Origin: Prevotella sp.
Lineage (GTDB): Bacteria; Bacteroidota; Bacteroidia; Bacteroidales; Bacteroidaceae
NCBI GenBank assembly: GCA_017623335.1
Contig: JAGAPI010000076.1
Coordinates: 1-8,174, forward strand
DNA: 8,174 nt
Reading direction: 5' to 3'
Shown: positions 1-6,377 of the stretch, one piece after another
How the letters are laid out: each line of letters starts with the position of its first letter
Numbering within the stretch: the stretch's first letter is position 1
The notes under the pieces: model-generated
The model's input: the letters and a program-made list of their open reading frames with translations, nothing else
What the model was told of the DNA's origin: nothing
Database searches by the model: none
Position numbers and translations under genes: made by a program

Positions 1-1128
1 AGCGGCATGACCTCGCAGGCACTGGGCAGCCGCAACCTTACCGAAGTTGTACGGCTGCTGCTGCGCTCATTAGCGGTGTCGCTGGCAATTGCGCTGCTGC
101 TTATCATCTTGCAGACTCCACTGCAAAAAATAATGTTCGCGCTGATACAGCCCACCGCCGACATAGCGCCGCTAAGCTCCACCTATTATTATATAGTGAT
201 TTGGGGAGCGCCCGCCATGCTCGGGCTCTACGGACTCACGGGCTGGTACATAGGCATGCAGAACACACGCATACCCATGCTTGTGTCGATAATCCAGAAC
301 ATCACCAACATCATTGCAAGCCTCACGCTGGTAGCTGGACTCGGCATGGGATTCCGTGGAGTGGCTTTTGGCACTGTCATAGCGCAATACACAGGATTTT
401 TTGTTGCGCTTGCGCTGCTCCTGCGCTATTACGGCAGGCTCGGCAAGTATATTGAGCTTGGCGGACTGTTTGCACGCAGTGCCATGACAAGATTTTTCAG
501 CGTCAACGGTGACATTTTCATGCGGACACTGTTTCTTGTGGCTGTAAACTTGTTTTTCACCTCGGCAGGAGCGCGCCAGGGGGCGGTGATACTTGCCGTC
601 AACACCGTGCTGATGCAGCTCTATCTGCTGTTCTCATATTTCATGGACGGCTTTGCGTATGCCGGCGAGGCTATTTGCGGACATTATTATGGCGCCGGCA
701 ACAATGCAGCGGTGAGAGCCACCGTAAGGCGGCTGTTTCTTTGGGGCGCCGTGGTGGTTGCGGTGTTTACTGCCGTCTATGCTCTGGGCGGTGAAGGCTT
801 TCTGCATCTGCTCACCGACGACAACACGGTGATAGCAGCCTCGGGCGAGTATTTTCCATGGGCGCTGGCAGTGCCGTTAGCGGGAGTGGCAGCATTTGTG
901 TGGGACGGAGTGTTCATCGGACTCACCGCCACCCGAGGTATGCTGGTGTCGTCGGTCTTTGCCGCCGTTGCGTTCTTTTCCACTTATTTCCTCTTGCAGC
1001 CGTCGCTGGGAAACCATGCGCTGTGGCTGGCACAGATAGTGTATCTCTCGATGAGGGGAATAATACAGAGCGTGATTTTCAGCCGCCACCAACGCAATAC
1101 GCATCAACGCCGGCAGGAAAAACTTTGA
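1..1128 (+). CDS. MATE-family efflux transporter (5' end outside window)
   Basis: The reading frame is open from the first base and ends at TGA 1126-1128, so about the first 65 residues of a usual 440-residue protein lie upstream; the ATG at 7 is internal. The visible part begins at SGMTSQALGSRN, which matches the segment after helix 2 in the DinF-like branch of MATE transporters. It then carries about ten hydrophobic segments typical of the family, separated by short basic loops, including the second-half repeat around residues 155-185 (window numbering) and the SYFMDGFAYAGEA segment at about 210-222. MATE proteins export cationic drugs or metabolites across the inner membrane using a Na+ or H+ gradient. 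The substrate cannot be predicted here. The gene precedes the regulator gene by 86 bp on the same strand, but a separate promoter between them argues against a shared operon. There is no internal frameshift or stop. The family call is firm; the subfamily is less so. Confidence 0.9.
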   Translation, partial: SGMTSQALGSRNLTEVVRLLLRSLAVSLAIALLLIILQTPLQKIMFALIQPTADIAPLSSTYYYIVIWGAPAMLGLYGLTGWYIGMQNTRIPMLVSIIQNITNIIASLTLVAGLGMGFRGVAFGTVIAQYTGFFVALALLLRYYGRLGKYIELGGLFARSAMTRFFSVNGDIFMRTLFLVAVNLFFTSAGARQGAVILAVNTVLMQLYLLFSYFMDGFAYAGEAICGHYYGAGNNAAVRATVRRLFLWGAVVVAVFTAVYALGGEGFLHLLTDDNTVIAASGEYFPWALAVPLAGVAAFVWDGVFIGLTATRGMLVSSVFAAVAFFSTYFLLQPSLGNHALWLAQIVYLSMRGIIQSVIFSRHQRNTHQRRQEKL

Positions 1129-1178
1129 ATATATTTACCTTTTTCATTGATACAGGCTTATATTTCGAAAAATTTAGC

Positions 1179-1186
1179 TAAATTTG
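1179..1186 (+). promoter_or_regulatory. -7 promoter box TAAATTTG of the regulator gene
   Basis: TAAATTTG matches the Bacteroidota -7 consensus TAnnTTTG exactly and lies 28 bp upstream of the regulator start codon. I see no convincing TTTG at the usual 19-21 bp upstream, so the -33 element is weak or absent. Between the box and the ATG is a small near-palindrome, CGATTTAATCG (1191-1201), which could be an operator or chance. None of the 17-bp sites found at the two downstream promoters occurs here. Confidence 0.55.
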
Positions 1187-1214
1187 CAGTCGATTTAATC
1201 GGCTTTGATAAAAA

Positions 1215-2360
1215 ATGAATGAATACATATATATAACAGCGGCTTATGCTGTACTCATTTTCACATTTTCGTTCTGCGGCATTCTGCGGCTGTGCAATTT
1301 GTTTCCTCATGCCATCAAGAACATGGAGGACATTTATCCTGCACGCAGGCTGGTTGTAGGCATTTATTTCTCCGTACTGCTGCTTTTCCCCTGTATGATA
1401 TATCCTCAGAGTTATGATGCCCAGCTGCTTGCACGCTGTTTCTGGATTATATATATACCTTTATCAGCCTCCCTGGCTTTCCGGCGCTTTTTCCATACAG
1501 ACAGACGTATGAACAGAAAAGAGTACACTATGGTTGGCGCTATTCCGGTAATGGCGGTACTCATATTGTTTGCTTTTGCCGTAGTGGGTGGGGATTCCTT
1601 ACTGCGGTATAAAGATATTGCGGTCAACTTGATGGAGCTCATTTCCATTGCCCTCACCGTTTATCTTACCCGTATGACATTGGGAATATGGAAGTTGATT
1701 CACGGCCATAAAGAAGAGACTGTGACATCCCCGTCCTCCGTTCCGCTACATTTTGCATTAGGCATTTTCTGGCTTCCGCTTGTAGCTCAAATTATGGCAT
1801 GGGGAGTGCATCTTTATGACTCAGCCTTTGCAAGCGCCACCCTTGCCGCTGCAACTGCAGTCATGGGAGCAGTGATACTGGTGGCAATACTGCGTCCGCA
1901 ACGGATTGCAAATGCCAAGACATACTTTGCTGAGCCTTGTGACAGCAAATACGAGGAAAATACAGATGACGAGGAAGATACGGACGAAGAGGAAGATATG
2001 GAAATAGCAACAAAGCTGACCGTTCAGGCTATGGACAGGATTGAGCAGCAGGTGCGTGATGCCGTGGAGCATGGCAAAATGTATCTTGCCCCCAACCTGA
2101 CAAAGGCGACACTGGTGTCGCAGCTTGGAATAAACGACTTGTATCTGCACATCGTTCTCAAAAAACGCTTCGGCCCGTTCAACAAATACATCAACACCCT
2201 ACGCATGGAGTATGCCATGCGCTATGAGAACGAACATCCCGAGGTGAAGCGCGAGGAGCTGGCACTGCAGTCGGGCTTTGGAAGTGTAAGAACCTATTAC
2301 CGGGCAAAAACACAATATGAATTAGAACGCAGTGACAGCCAGGCTGTGACAAAAAGTTAA
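1215..2360 (+). CDS. Membrane-anchored AraC-type transcription regulator
   Basis: This 381-residue protein has two parts. Residues 1-226 hold about seven hydrophobic helices (roughly 4-26, 46-63, 70-90, 105-124, 135-158, 178-200, 204-226). A strongly acidic linker follows (about 246-262, nearly all D and E). Residues 265-370 resemble the AraC-type DNA-binding domain with two helix-turn-helix units: LTKATLVSQLGINDLYLH (about 295-312), then FNKYINTLRMEYAM and VKREELALQSGFGSVRTYYR (about 344-363). The GF followed by a recognition helix is the usual second unit. The inferred role is a regulator tethered to the inner membrane that senses an envelope or small-molecule signal with its helices and binds DNA with its tail; the signal is unknown. 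The start has no Shine-Dalgarno but an A-rich upstream stretch, normal for this phylum. The stop codon (2358-2360) lies inside a 17-bp operator-like site of the next gene's control region. The adjacent and the distant copy of that control region are its most likely targets. AraC-type assignment is good; target assignment is inference. Confidence 0.82.
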   Translation: MNEYIYITAAYAVLIFTFSFCGILRLCNLFPHAIKNMEDIYPARRLVVGIYFSVLLLFPCMIYPQSYDAQLLARCFWIIYIPLSASLAFRRFFHTDRRMNRKEYTMVGAIPVMAVLILFAFAVVGGDSLLRYKDIAVNLMELISIALTVYLTRMTLGIWKLIHGHKEETVTSPSSVPLHFALGIFWLPLVAQIMAWGVHLYDSAFASATLAAATAVMGAVILVAILRPQRIANAKTYFAEPCDSKYEENTDDEEDTDEEEDMEIATKLTVQAMDRIEQQVRDAVEHGKMYLAPNLTKATLVSQLGINDLYLHIVLKKRFGPFNKYINTLRMEYAMRYENEHPEVKREELALQSGFGSVRTYYRAKTQYELERSDSQAVTKS

Positions 2361-2484
2361 CCTATTGGACTACACTTATTTATAAGCAATATTTTTAATG
2401 ATTTGACATAAAACGGACTGCATACAAACACGCGCTAATATAAGAAGTTAACTTTTTGTCACACGAAGTTAATGATTTGTCACA
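2345..2484 (+). promoter_or_regulatory. Four-site operator array upstream of the pilin operon (copy 1)
   Basis: Four copies of a 17-bp site can be read. S1 is inverted (TGTGACAAAAAGTTAAC, 2345-2361). S2 is TTTAATGATTTGACATA (2394-2410), S3 is GTTAACTTTTTGTCACA (2447-2463) and S4 is GTTAATGATTTGTCACA (2468-2484). S1 and S3 are exact reverse complements over all 17 bases. The start-to-start spacing is 53 bp from S2 to S3 and 21 bp from S3 to S4, near five and two helical turns, so these sites face the same side of the DNA. A small palindrome, CTTATTTATAAG (2375-2386), lies between S1 and S2. The arrangement is typical of AraC-family half-sites; the neighbouring membrane-bound AraC-type protein is the prime candidate to bind. 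The binding itself is inferred. Confidence 0.75.
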
Positions 2485-2504
2485 TCACTTTCTGTTTTTT
2501 TTCT

Positions 2505-2512
2505 TAAATTTG
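2505..2512 (+). promoter_or_regulatory. -7 box TAAATTTG of the pilin operon promoter
   Basis: TAAATTTG fits TAnnTTTG exactly. The nearest upstream TTTG (2476-2479) is 25 bp away, longer than the usual 19-21 bp, and it is part of operator site S4. A promoter with a poor -33 element and an activator site at its place is what one expects for activator-dependent transcription. Transcription would start at about 2519, leaving a leader of about 325 nt before the first coding gene. Confidence 0.7.
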
Positions 2513-2596
2513 CACACGATTTTTGCGGTTTTTGCCGGATCTTTCAGAGCAAGGCTGAACTCGGCTAAGTAGAAACTGTTCACAATCATATTTTTT

Positions 2597-2787
2597 ACCA
2601 CAGAGGCACTGAGACACTGAGTTCTTTGTTTTATTTGCGCTGCTGTATGCTCACAGAGCTAAATGCCGGTCGGCATTTTGAGACACAGAGTCTTAGCGGC
2701 TGATGCCTCTGTGTCTCTTGATGCCTTTAGGCATCACACTCTGCGTCATCAGAAATAATATCGCATTAAAAACTCTGGCTCTGTGGT
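2597..2787. repeat. Inverted-repeat element built from CACAGAG / CTCTGTG motifs
   Basis: The ends ACCACAGAG (2597-2605) and CTCTGTGGT (2779-2787) are exact reverse complements. Inside are further CACAGAG-type words in both orientations (for example 2601-2605, 2652-2658, 2684-2690, 2707-2713), so the roughly 190-bp element is largely self-complementary. From memory, motifs of the type ACCACAGAGGCACAGAG recur between genes in many bacteria, including Bacteroidota, often in many copies per genome. This one therefore looks like a diverged member of a dispersed non-autonomous repeat that landed in the pilin leader. I see no clear target-site duplication. It could instead be a purpose-built structured leader. 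Confidence 0.6.
2661..2736 (+). other. Three back-to-back hairpins in the leader RNA
   Basis: Three stems follow each other with one unpaired base between them. The first is AAATGCCG/CGGCATTT (2661-2678, 8 bp, very small loop). The second is GAGACACAGAG/CTCTGTGTCTC (2680-2690 with 2707-2717, 11 bp, 16-nt loop). The third is TGATGCC/GGCATCA with loop TTTA (2719-2736, 7 bp). All are perfect. The outer pairing 2597-2605 with 2779-2787 would enclose them as a branched structure. None has a U-run after it, so they do not look like intrinsic terminators. Stability was not computed. Confidence 0.6.
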
Positions 2788-2844
2788 TAATTTAAATATA
2801 GAGTAATTACGCGAAGTAAAGAAAATCATAAAAATAAAAGAGAC

Positions 2845-3018
2845 ATGAAAGAAAACAAACAAAAAAGCAGGTCATACGTGAAACCACGGATGACAGTGAT
2901 TGAGGTGGAGACGGCAAGCATTCTTGCCGGCAGTGTAAACGCCAAGGCACGGAGTATTGACGGTGGAACATGGAGCGACTGGGAAGAAGATGAGGTTATC
3001 TCAAGCTCAGAAAACTAA
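2845..3018 (+). CDS. Small Bacteroidales protein of the KPxxxVIEVE...ILAGS type
   Basis: An ATG at 2845 opens a 57-codon frame ending at TAA 3016-3018. The protein has a basic start (MKENKQKSRSYVKPR), then MTVIEVETASILAGSVNAK, then a Trp- and acid-rich tail (TWSDWEEDE at about 42-50). There is no signal peptide, membrane helix or lipobox. I recognise the pattern of a basic start, Y-x-KP, a V-E segment and then L-AGS as one often seen in short proteins encoded just ahead of fimbrillin-like and other surface genes in this order; I know no established function. It lies 18 bp upstream of the fimbrillin-like gene and is almost certainly co-transcribed. The A-rich start region supports translation. 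Possible roles are a leader-type peptide, a co-factor of pilin assembly, or a regulator, all unproven. Confidence 0.72.
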   Translation: MKENKQKSRSYVKPRMTVIEVETASILAGSVNAKARSIDGGTWSDWEEDEVISSSEN

Positions 3019-3036
3019 CAACAAATCAATGAAGCT

Positions 3037-4638
3037 ATGAAGACGAACATCACACATCTTCTTTATATGGCGGCATTAGTGCTGCTGACAGCCTGCTCAC
3101 AGGACGATGAGACATCAACAACAGATACCCCCCCGCAGGATAACGGCAAGCCTCTGACCTTCACCATCACCGACGGCGGATTTTCCACCGGCGGCAACAA
3201 TGGCACACGTGCCGTTGAGAAAGACAACAAGACTAATTTCACCACCGGCGATGCCTGTGGTCTGTATATCGTAAGAAACGGCGAGGTGAGGAGCGCAAAC
3301 GTGAAGCTCACTGCCACAGAAAGCGGCGAGAGCATCGTGTGGACAACGGCTGAGGAGGTAAAGGGCGAGACTACAGACAGCTACTATCTGTACTATCCCT
3401 ATCAGGAGGACATGACGGACAAGGTGAGCGCGTCAGCCGGTGCCGACGACAAAGCCTTCTTCGAAAACCTCATCAGCGGCTGGGAGGTGAAGGCCGACCA
3501 AAGCGATTACAAAAATTACACTGCCTCCGACCTTATGACCGCCAAAGGCGAGCCAACAGAAGCTGACGGCACAATCGCGCTGACATTCTCTACCGTTCAC
3601 CGCATGGCGTTGGCTGTGATAGAGATACCAAAGACCACTTACCATTTTACAAACACATCCCCCGAGATTTCCGACTACATCGTTCCAACTTCTAATCCTA
3701 AGGATTTGACTGTGACTTTTAGCGAGGACACCAACCCCTGGCAGGTGGAAGAGAATGTTCACATTTACCGTTATATCATCAATCCCGATAAAGCCCCGGC
3801 AATTACAGGCAGCTACAAACCCGACAGGGAGGGGAACACCAGTAAAAATCATAACTTCACCATCCCGTCTGACAGGCTCAGTGCGATTGCTGCCGGCAAG
3901 GGCAAGAAGTTCAAGATTGACGGCGGTATCAGGGAGATAAGCTACCATCTTCAGGTGGGCGACTATCTGTGCAAGGACGGCACGCTGATAAGCAAGGATA
4001 CAACCCTCACCAATGACCAGAAGAAGACAGTTGTAGCCCTTGTTTTCTACGTCGGGCATAATGGCAATGACAAATCAGACTATAAAACTACCGTAATCCA
4101 ACAAGAGAAATGTCACGGCTATGCGGTAGCCCTGAAAGATGCCAGTAATGATAAGGGCACCATCACCCAATTTACTTGGGGAAATACAGGCGTTATTGGC
4201 TGTTATGTAGATCGCAATCAAGAGAATCCTGAAAAGGATTGGAGTGGTTATAAATATACCAGTTCGATTGCGTTTTATTACTTGACAGGAAATTTGGAGT
4301 CATCTTGTCCCGCCGTCTACTATGCTTCTACGATGTATGGTAGCAAGGTGCCATCCCCTGTCACATGCACATCCTGGTTTCTCCCCTCTATCGGGCAGTT
4401 GAAGACAATATGCGTGAATCGTAAAGACATATTTGGTGAATATGGCGGCTCAAAAATAGCAAGTATAGGCGGCTCAGACATGAAATATAGTGAATTATAC
4501 TGGTCCTCTTCTGAGCATTATAATTCACCATCGGATGTAGCACTCACATTTAGTAGCGGTGGTAGTAATACGACTGTTGTGTATAATGGGGGGAAAAACA
4601 TAACCAAATGCTATGCGCGTTCAATCCTGGCATTCTGA
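3037..4638 (+). CDS. Fimbrillin-family lipoprotein with tip-adhesin-type C-terminal domain
   Basis: This 533-residue protein starts with a lipoprotein signal peptide ending LLTAC (Cys20), followed by SQDDE, an acidic stretch like the surface-export signal of Bacteroidota lipoproteins. Residues about 38-300 resemble Mfa/FimA-like pilin domains: LTFTITDGGF, then a TRAV segment at 57-60, then the characteristic FTTGDACGLYIV at 68-79. The TR may be the arginine where such pilins are trimmed before assembly, by analogy with FimA/Mfa1. From 307 a second domain begins with VGDYLCKDGTLIS. It continues with HGYAVALKDA (360-369), WFLPSIGQL (447-455), LYWSSSE (487-493) and a final ARSILAF, the pattern of DUF1566/FISUMP-like C-type-lectin folds found on pilus tip proteins. 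It is therefore probably an accessory or tip subunit of a surface pilus, not the main shaft. The second half is more AT-rich than the first, which suggests domain exchange. No other pilus genes are visible in the window. Confidence 0.82.
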   Translation: MKTNITHLLYMAALVLLTACSQDDETSTTDTPPQDNGKPLTFTITDGGFSTGGNNGTRAVEKDNKTNFTTGDACGLYIVRNGEVRSANVKLTATESGESIVWTTAEEVKGETTDSYYLYYPYQEDMTDKVSASAGADDKAFFENLISGWEVKADQSDYKNYTASDLMTAKGEPTEADGTIALTFSTVHRMALAVIEIPKTTYHFTNTSPEISDYIVPTSNPKDLTVTFSEDTNPWQVEENVHIYRYIINPDKAPAITGSYKPDREGNTSKNHNFTIPSDRLSAIAAGKGKKFKIDGGIREISYHLQVGDYLCKDGTLISKDTTLTNDQKKTVVALVFYVGHNGNDKSDYKTTVIQQEKCHGYAVALKDASNDKGTITQFTWGNTGVIGCYVDRNQENPEKDWSGYKYTSSIAFYYLTGNLESSCPAVYYASTMYGSKVPSPVTCTSWFLPSIGQLKTICVNRKDIFGEYGGSKIASIGGSDMKYSELYWSSSEHYNSPSDVALTFSSGGSNTTVVYNGGKNITKCYARSILAF

Positions 4639-4776
4639 CAGCCAGATAAAAATTACGGTTGTTTTGGCCAGCTGAAATACCATTACGCCAGACAAAAATA
4701 CCGTCATTTATGGAGGTGTGCCAAAAAACGAGATACAATGTAAACAGCAACAGACTTTTCGGACAGTCTCCCCCGA

Positions 4777-4843
4777 TGAGACATCACTAAATAAGTACAG
4801 CCGAAAGCGGTGCCGACAGAGAGCACCAAGTTGTGACAGTTAC
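4777..4843. repeat. Direct repeat A, downstream flank of the ATPase gene
   Basis: The stretch from TGAGAC through AATAAGTACAGCC, GTGCCGACAGA and GCACCAAG to TTGTGACA matches 6378-6438 in the same orientation, with a few mismatches, one 1-bp gap and one extra GA. The ATPase stop codon (TAA on minus, 4840-4842) falls at its edge. Its end, GTGACAGTTAC, looks like a damaged S1 operator site. Together with repeat B it brackets the ATPase gene. No inverted ends or transposase are seen. Confidence 0.75.
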
Positions 4844-6201
4844 AGACAGAACGTCATGTATGCTGGAATATACGTGACGTTTCCCTCCACCTTTAGATTT
4901 TTTGGATGTATCACATAGCATCCGCCTATACGCTGACGGAAATGCTCTGCAAACCGCGTCAGCGATTTTGTGGTGTATCTGTCGCTTGCCTTTACCTCAA
5001 TGGGACAGACCTTGTATTTCAGCTTGCTGTTATTGGAAATGAGAAAGTCTATTTCAATGTCGTTGCGGTGCTTCTCCTCATTATATCGTGTGTAGAAATA
5101 AAGCTTATGACCATTCGCCACCAACATCTGCGAGATGGCATTCTCATAGAACATCCCCTCATTGACTGACATCTTGCCGAACAGCAACTCGCGGTAGAGC
5201 GCATTGTCAGTAATCTCGTTCTCGCTGAAGGTATGGCTGATAAGCAGTCCCGTGTCGCTCATATAACATTTTACATAGGTACGGTCTTCATTCAATGACA
5301 ACCCTACATTAGGGTCAGAGCAGTTGAAACATTGATTTACCATCATCGAGTCGGCAAGCCAGAAGAAAGTGTCGTGATATTTGGGGAAAGTGGCGTTTTT
5401 GTCAATCCGGTTCATCACCACCCTGCGCTCTTTGTGCGACAAAAATGCAGGAATTTGGTCGAACAGCGCAGTCACTCTCGGCTTATATGACGAGCGTATC
5501 TTCATTATATCGCTTCTGTACATGGAAAGTATGTCGCGCTTCTCTGTGTCAGATTTACCAAAGTCCCTGTCGTTGTCTATGTATGCGAGAATGCTCTGCG
5601 GCATGCCTCCCACTATCATATACTGGCGGAACAGCATCATTGCCTTGGCGTGCATCGACTGCTCAAGCGGGGTGAGAAAGTCGAAACATTTCTTGATATA
5701 GTTAATCATCATGTCCTCGCCCATAGCCCAGGCAAATTCCTCAAAGTCCATGGGATACATTGACAGTCTGCGCTCCTCTGACGGGAGAGTTATTCCCTCC
5801 ACATTTTCCTTTATTGATATCAATGACCCTGTCTCAATATAGTCAAACCTTCCGTCAGCCACAAGATATTTCACAGCCTGCCGAGCCTTGGGAAAACGCT
5901 GTATCTCATCGAGAATCACAATCGACTCTCTTCTGTAAAGCTTCACGTTGTATTCTGATTCGAGAATCATGAAGAAGGTGTCAAGGTCATTCAGATAATT
6001 ATTGAATGCGGAAATGACAGTATCTCCAGCCACGTTGAAGTCAATGAGAATATAACTGCGGTATTCCCTCTTTGCAAAATCTTCCACGATAGTCGACTTA
6101 CCTATACGGCGGGCACCTTCTATTAAAAGAGCCTTGGTACCTGCTGACTCTACCTTCCAATTCCACAGTTTGCTGTAAATCTTGCGCTTAAACACTCTCA
6201 T
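4840..6201 (-). CDS. AAA_14 / DUF4143 ATPase with PD-(D/E)XK-like tail
   Basis: This 453-residue protein has a P-loop GARRIGKST (29-37), Walker B IVILDE (94-99), a sensor-like ETGSLIS (123-129), and the EERRLSMYPMDFEEFAWAMG segment (143-161) typical of the family. The DUF4143 half includes VGGMPQSILAY (197-207) and the FYEN motif (351-354). The C-terminus has EIDFLI (383-388) and PIEVKAS (400-406), the D and E-x-K of a PD-(D/E)XK nuclease fold. Family members are about 370-460 residues, so it is full length, with all key residues present. These ATPases are abundant and often multi-copy in Bacteroidales; their role is not established, and links to defence or mobile elements are conjecture. The start is supported by AAGGA close upstream on the minus strand and a promoter about 30 bp away. 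It converges with the pilin gene, with about 200 bp between the stops. It is flanked by direct repeats, so it may be an insertion into the locus. Confidence 0.9.
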   Translation of the reverse strand: MRVFKRKIYSKLWNWKVESAGTKALLIEGARRIGKSTIVEDFAKREYRSYILIDFNVAGDTVISAFNNYLNDLDTFFMILESEYNVKLYRRESIVILDEIQRFPKARQAVKYLVADGRFDYIETGSLISIKENVEGITLPSEERRLSMYPMDFEEFAWAMGEDMMINYIKKCFDFLTPLEQSMHAKAMMLFRQYMIVGGMPQSILAYIDNDRDFGKSDTEKRDILSMYRSDIMKIRSSYKPRVTALFDQIPAFLSHKERRVVMNRIDKNATFPKYHDTFFWLADSMMVNQCFNCSDPNVGLSLNEDRTYVKCYMSDTGLLISHTFSENEITDNALYRELLFGKMSVNEGMFYENAISQMLVANGHKLYFYTRYNEEKHRNDIEIDFLISNNSKLKYKVCPIEVKASDRYTTKSLTRFAEHFRQRIGGCYVIHPKNLKVEGNVTYIPAYMTFCL

Positions 6202-6230
6202 AATTCCTTAATTTTATATGATTCACGGTG

Positions 6231-6262
6231 CAAAATTACATAAAATATCTGGAATGCGCAAG
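6231..6262 (-). promoter_or_regulatory. Promoter of the ATPase gene
   Basis: On the minus strand TAATTTTG (6231-6238) matches the -7 consensus TAnnTTTG. CTTG (6259-6262) lies 20 bp upstream and matches three of four bases of the -33 TTTG. The -7 box is 29 bp before the start codon. The -33 element lies inside the first of three 14-bp repeats, so a protein bound there would compete with RNA polymerase. Confidence 0.65.
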
Positions 6263-6333
6263 TTTCAAAGTGTTAAAACTGTCAGGAGTGCGCAGGTTTA
6301 AATATCTTTAATTTGTCATGAATGCGCAGGTTT
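6252..6333. repeat. Three 14-bp repeats at exact 34-bp spacing
   Basis: GAATGCGCAAGTTT (6252-6265), GAGTGCGCAGGTTT (6286-6299) and GAATGCGCAGGTTT (6320-6333) are direct repeats whose starts are exactly 34 bp apart. The second and third are also preceded by a similar TGTCA word. The 20-bp spacers otherwise differ. The core contains the palindrome TGCGCA. They lie upstream of the ATPase gene, and the first overlaps its -33 element. They are probably binding sites for a regulator of that gene, perhaps the ATPase itself, or a relic of a minisatellite. Confidence 0.75.
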
Positions 6334-6377
6334 TGTCGTAAAAAGATGGAGAACCACCCGCAGATTGTCCGAGAACG

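Larger units (their letters stand above)
2345..2530 (+). repeat. Duplicated control region, copy 1
   Basis: This stretch matches 6432-6617 without gaps, with about 23 mismatches in 186 bp by hand count (about 88 percent identity). It runs from the end of the regulator gene through the operator array and the -7 box to a shared GCACAC, then ATTTTTGCGGTTTT. Mismatches are fewer inside the four sites (about 3 of 68 positions) than outside (about 20 of 118), and bases 2371-2405 are identical in both copies. This suggests duplication followed by selection to keep the regulatory sites. Confidence 0.9.
2513..2844 (+). other. Long non-coding leader of the pilin operon
   Basis: About 330 nt separate the promoter from the first start codon. 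I see no convincing gene here. The first 18 bases match copy 2 of the control region (to 2530); after that the two leaders are unrelated. The middle holds an inverted-repeat element with three adjacent hairpins (described separately). The last 50 bases are A-rich and lead to the start of the 57-residue protein, as is usual for translation starts in this phylum. By contrast the leader of the second lipoprotein gene is only about 80 nt and lacks the element. Confidence 0.6.

Noticed and set aside
1129..1214. Extra operator site for the AraC-type regulator at its own promoter
   Set aside because: No match to TTAAnnnTTTGnCACA is present; only a short near-palindrome CGATTTAATCG is seen.
2703..2795. 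30-codon hydrophobic ORF (starts MPLCLLMPLG) in the pilin leader
   Set aside because: It lies within the inverted-repeat element, has no A-rich or Shine-Dalgarno start region, and its codons are explained by the repeat motif.
3433..4059. 208-codon minus-strand ORF opposite the fimbrillin-like gene
   Set aside because: It is antisense to a well-supported lipoprotein gene, has no recognisable domain or start signals, and ends within the other gene's coding sequence.
4639..4776. Intrinsic terminator or further gene between the pilin gene and the ATPase gene
   Set aside because: I found no strong hairpin with a U-run on either strand. A 34-codon in-frame stretch follows the pilin stop but has no start or recognisable content.
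6252..6333. CRISPR-like array
   Set aside because: There are only three 14-bp repeats with imperfect identity and 20-bp spacers, located at a promoter, with no cas genes.
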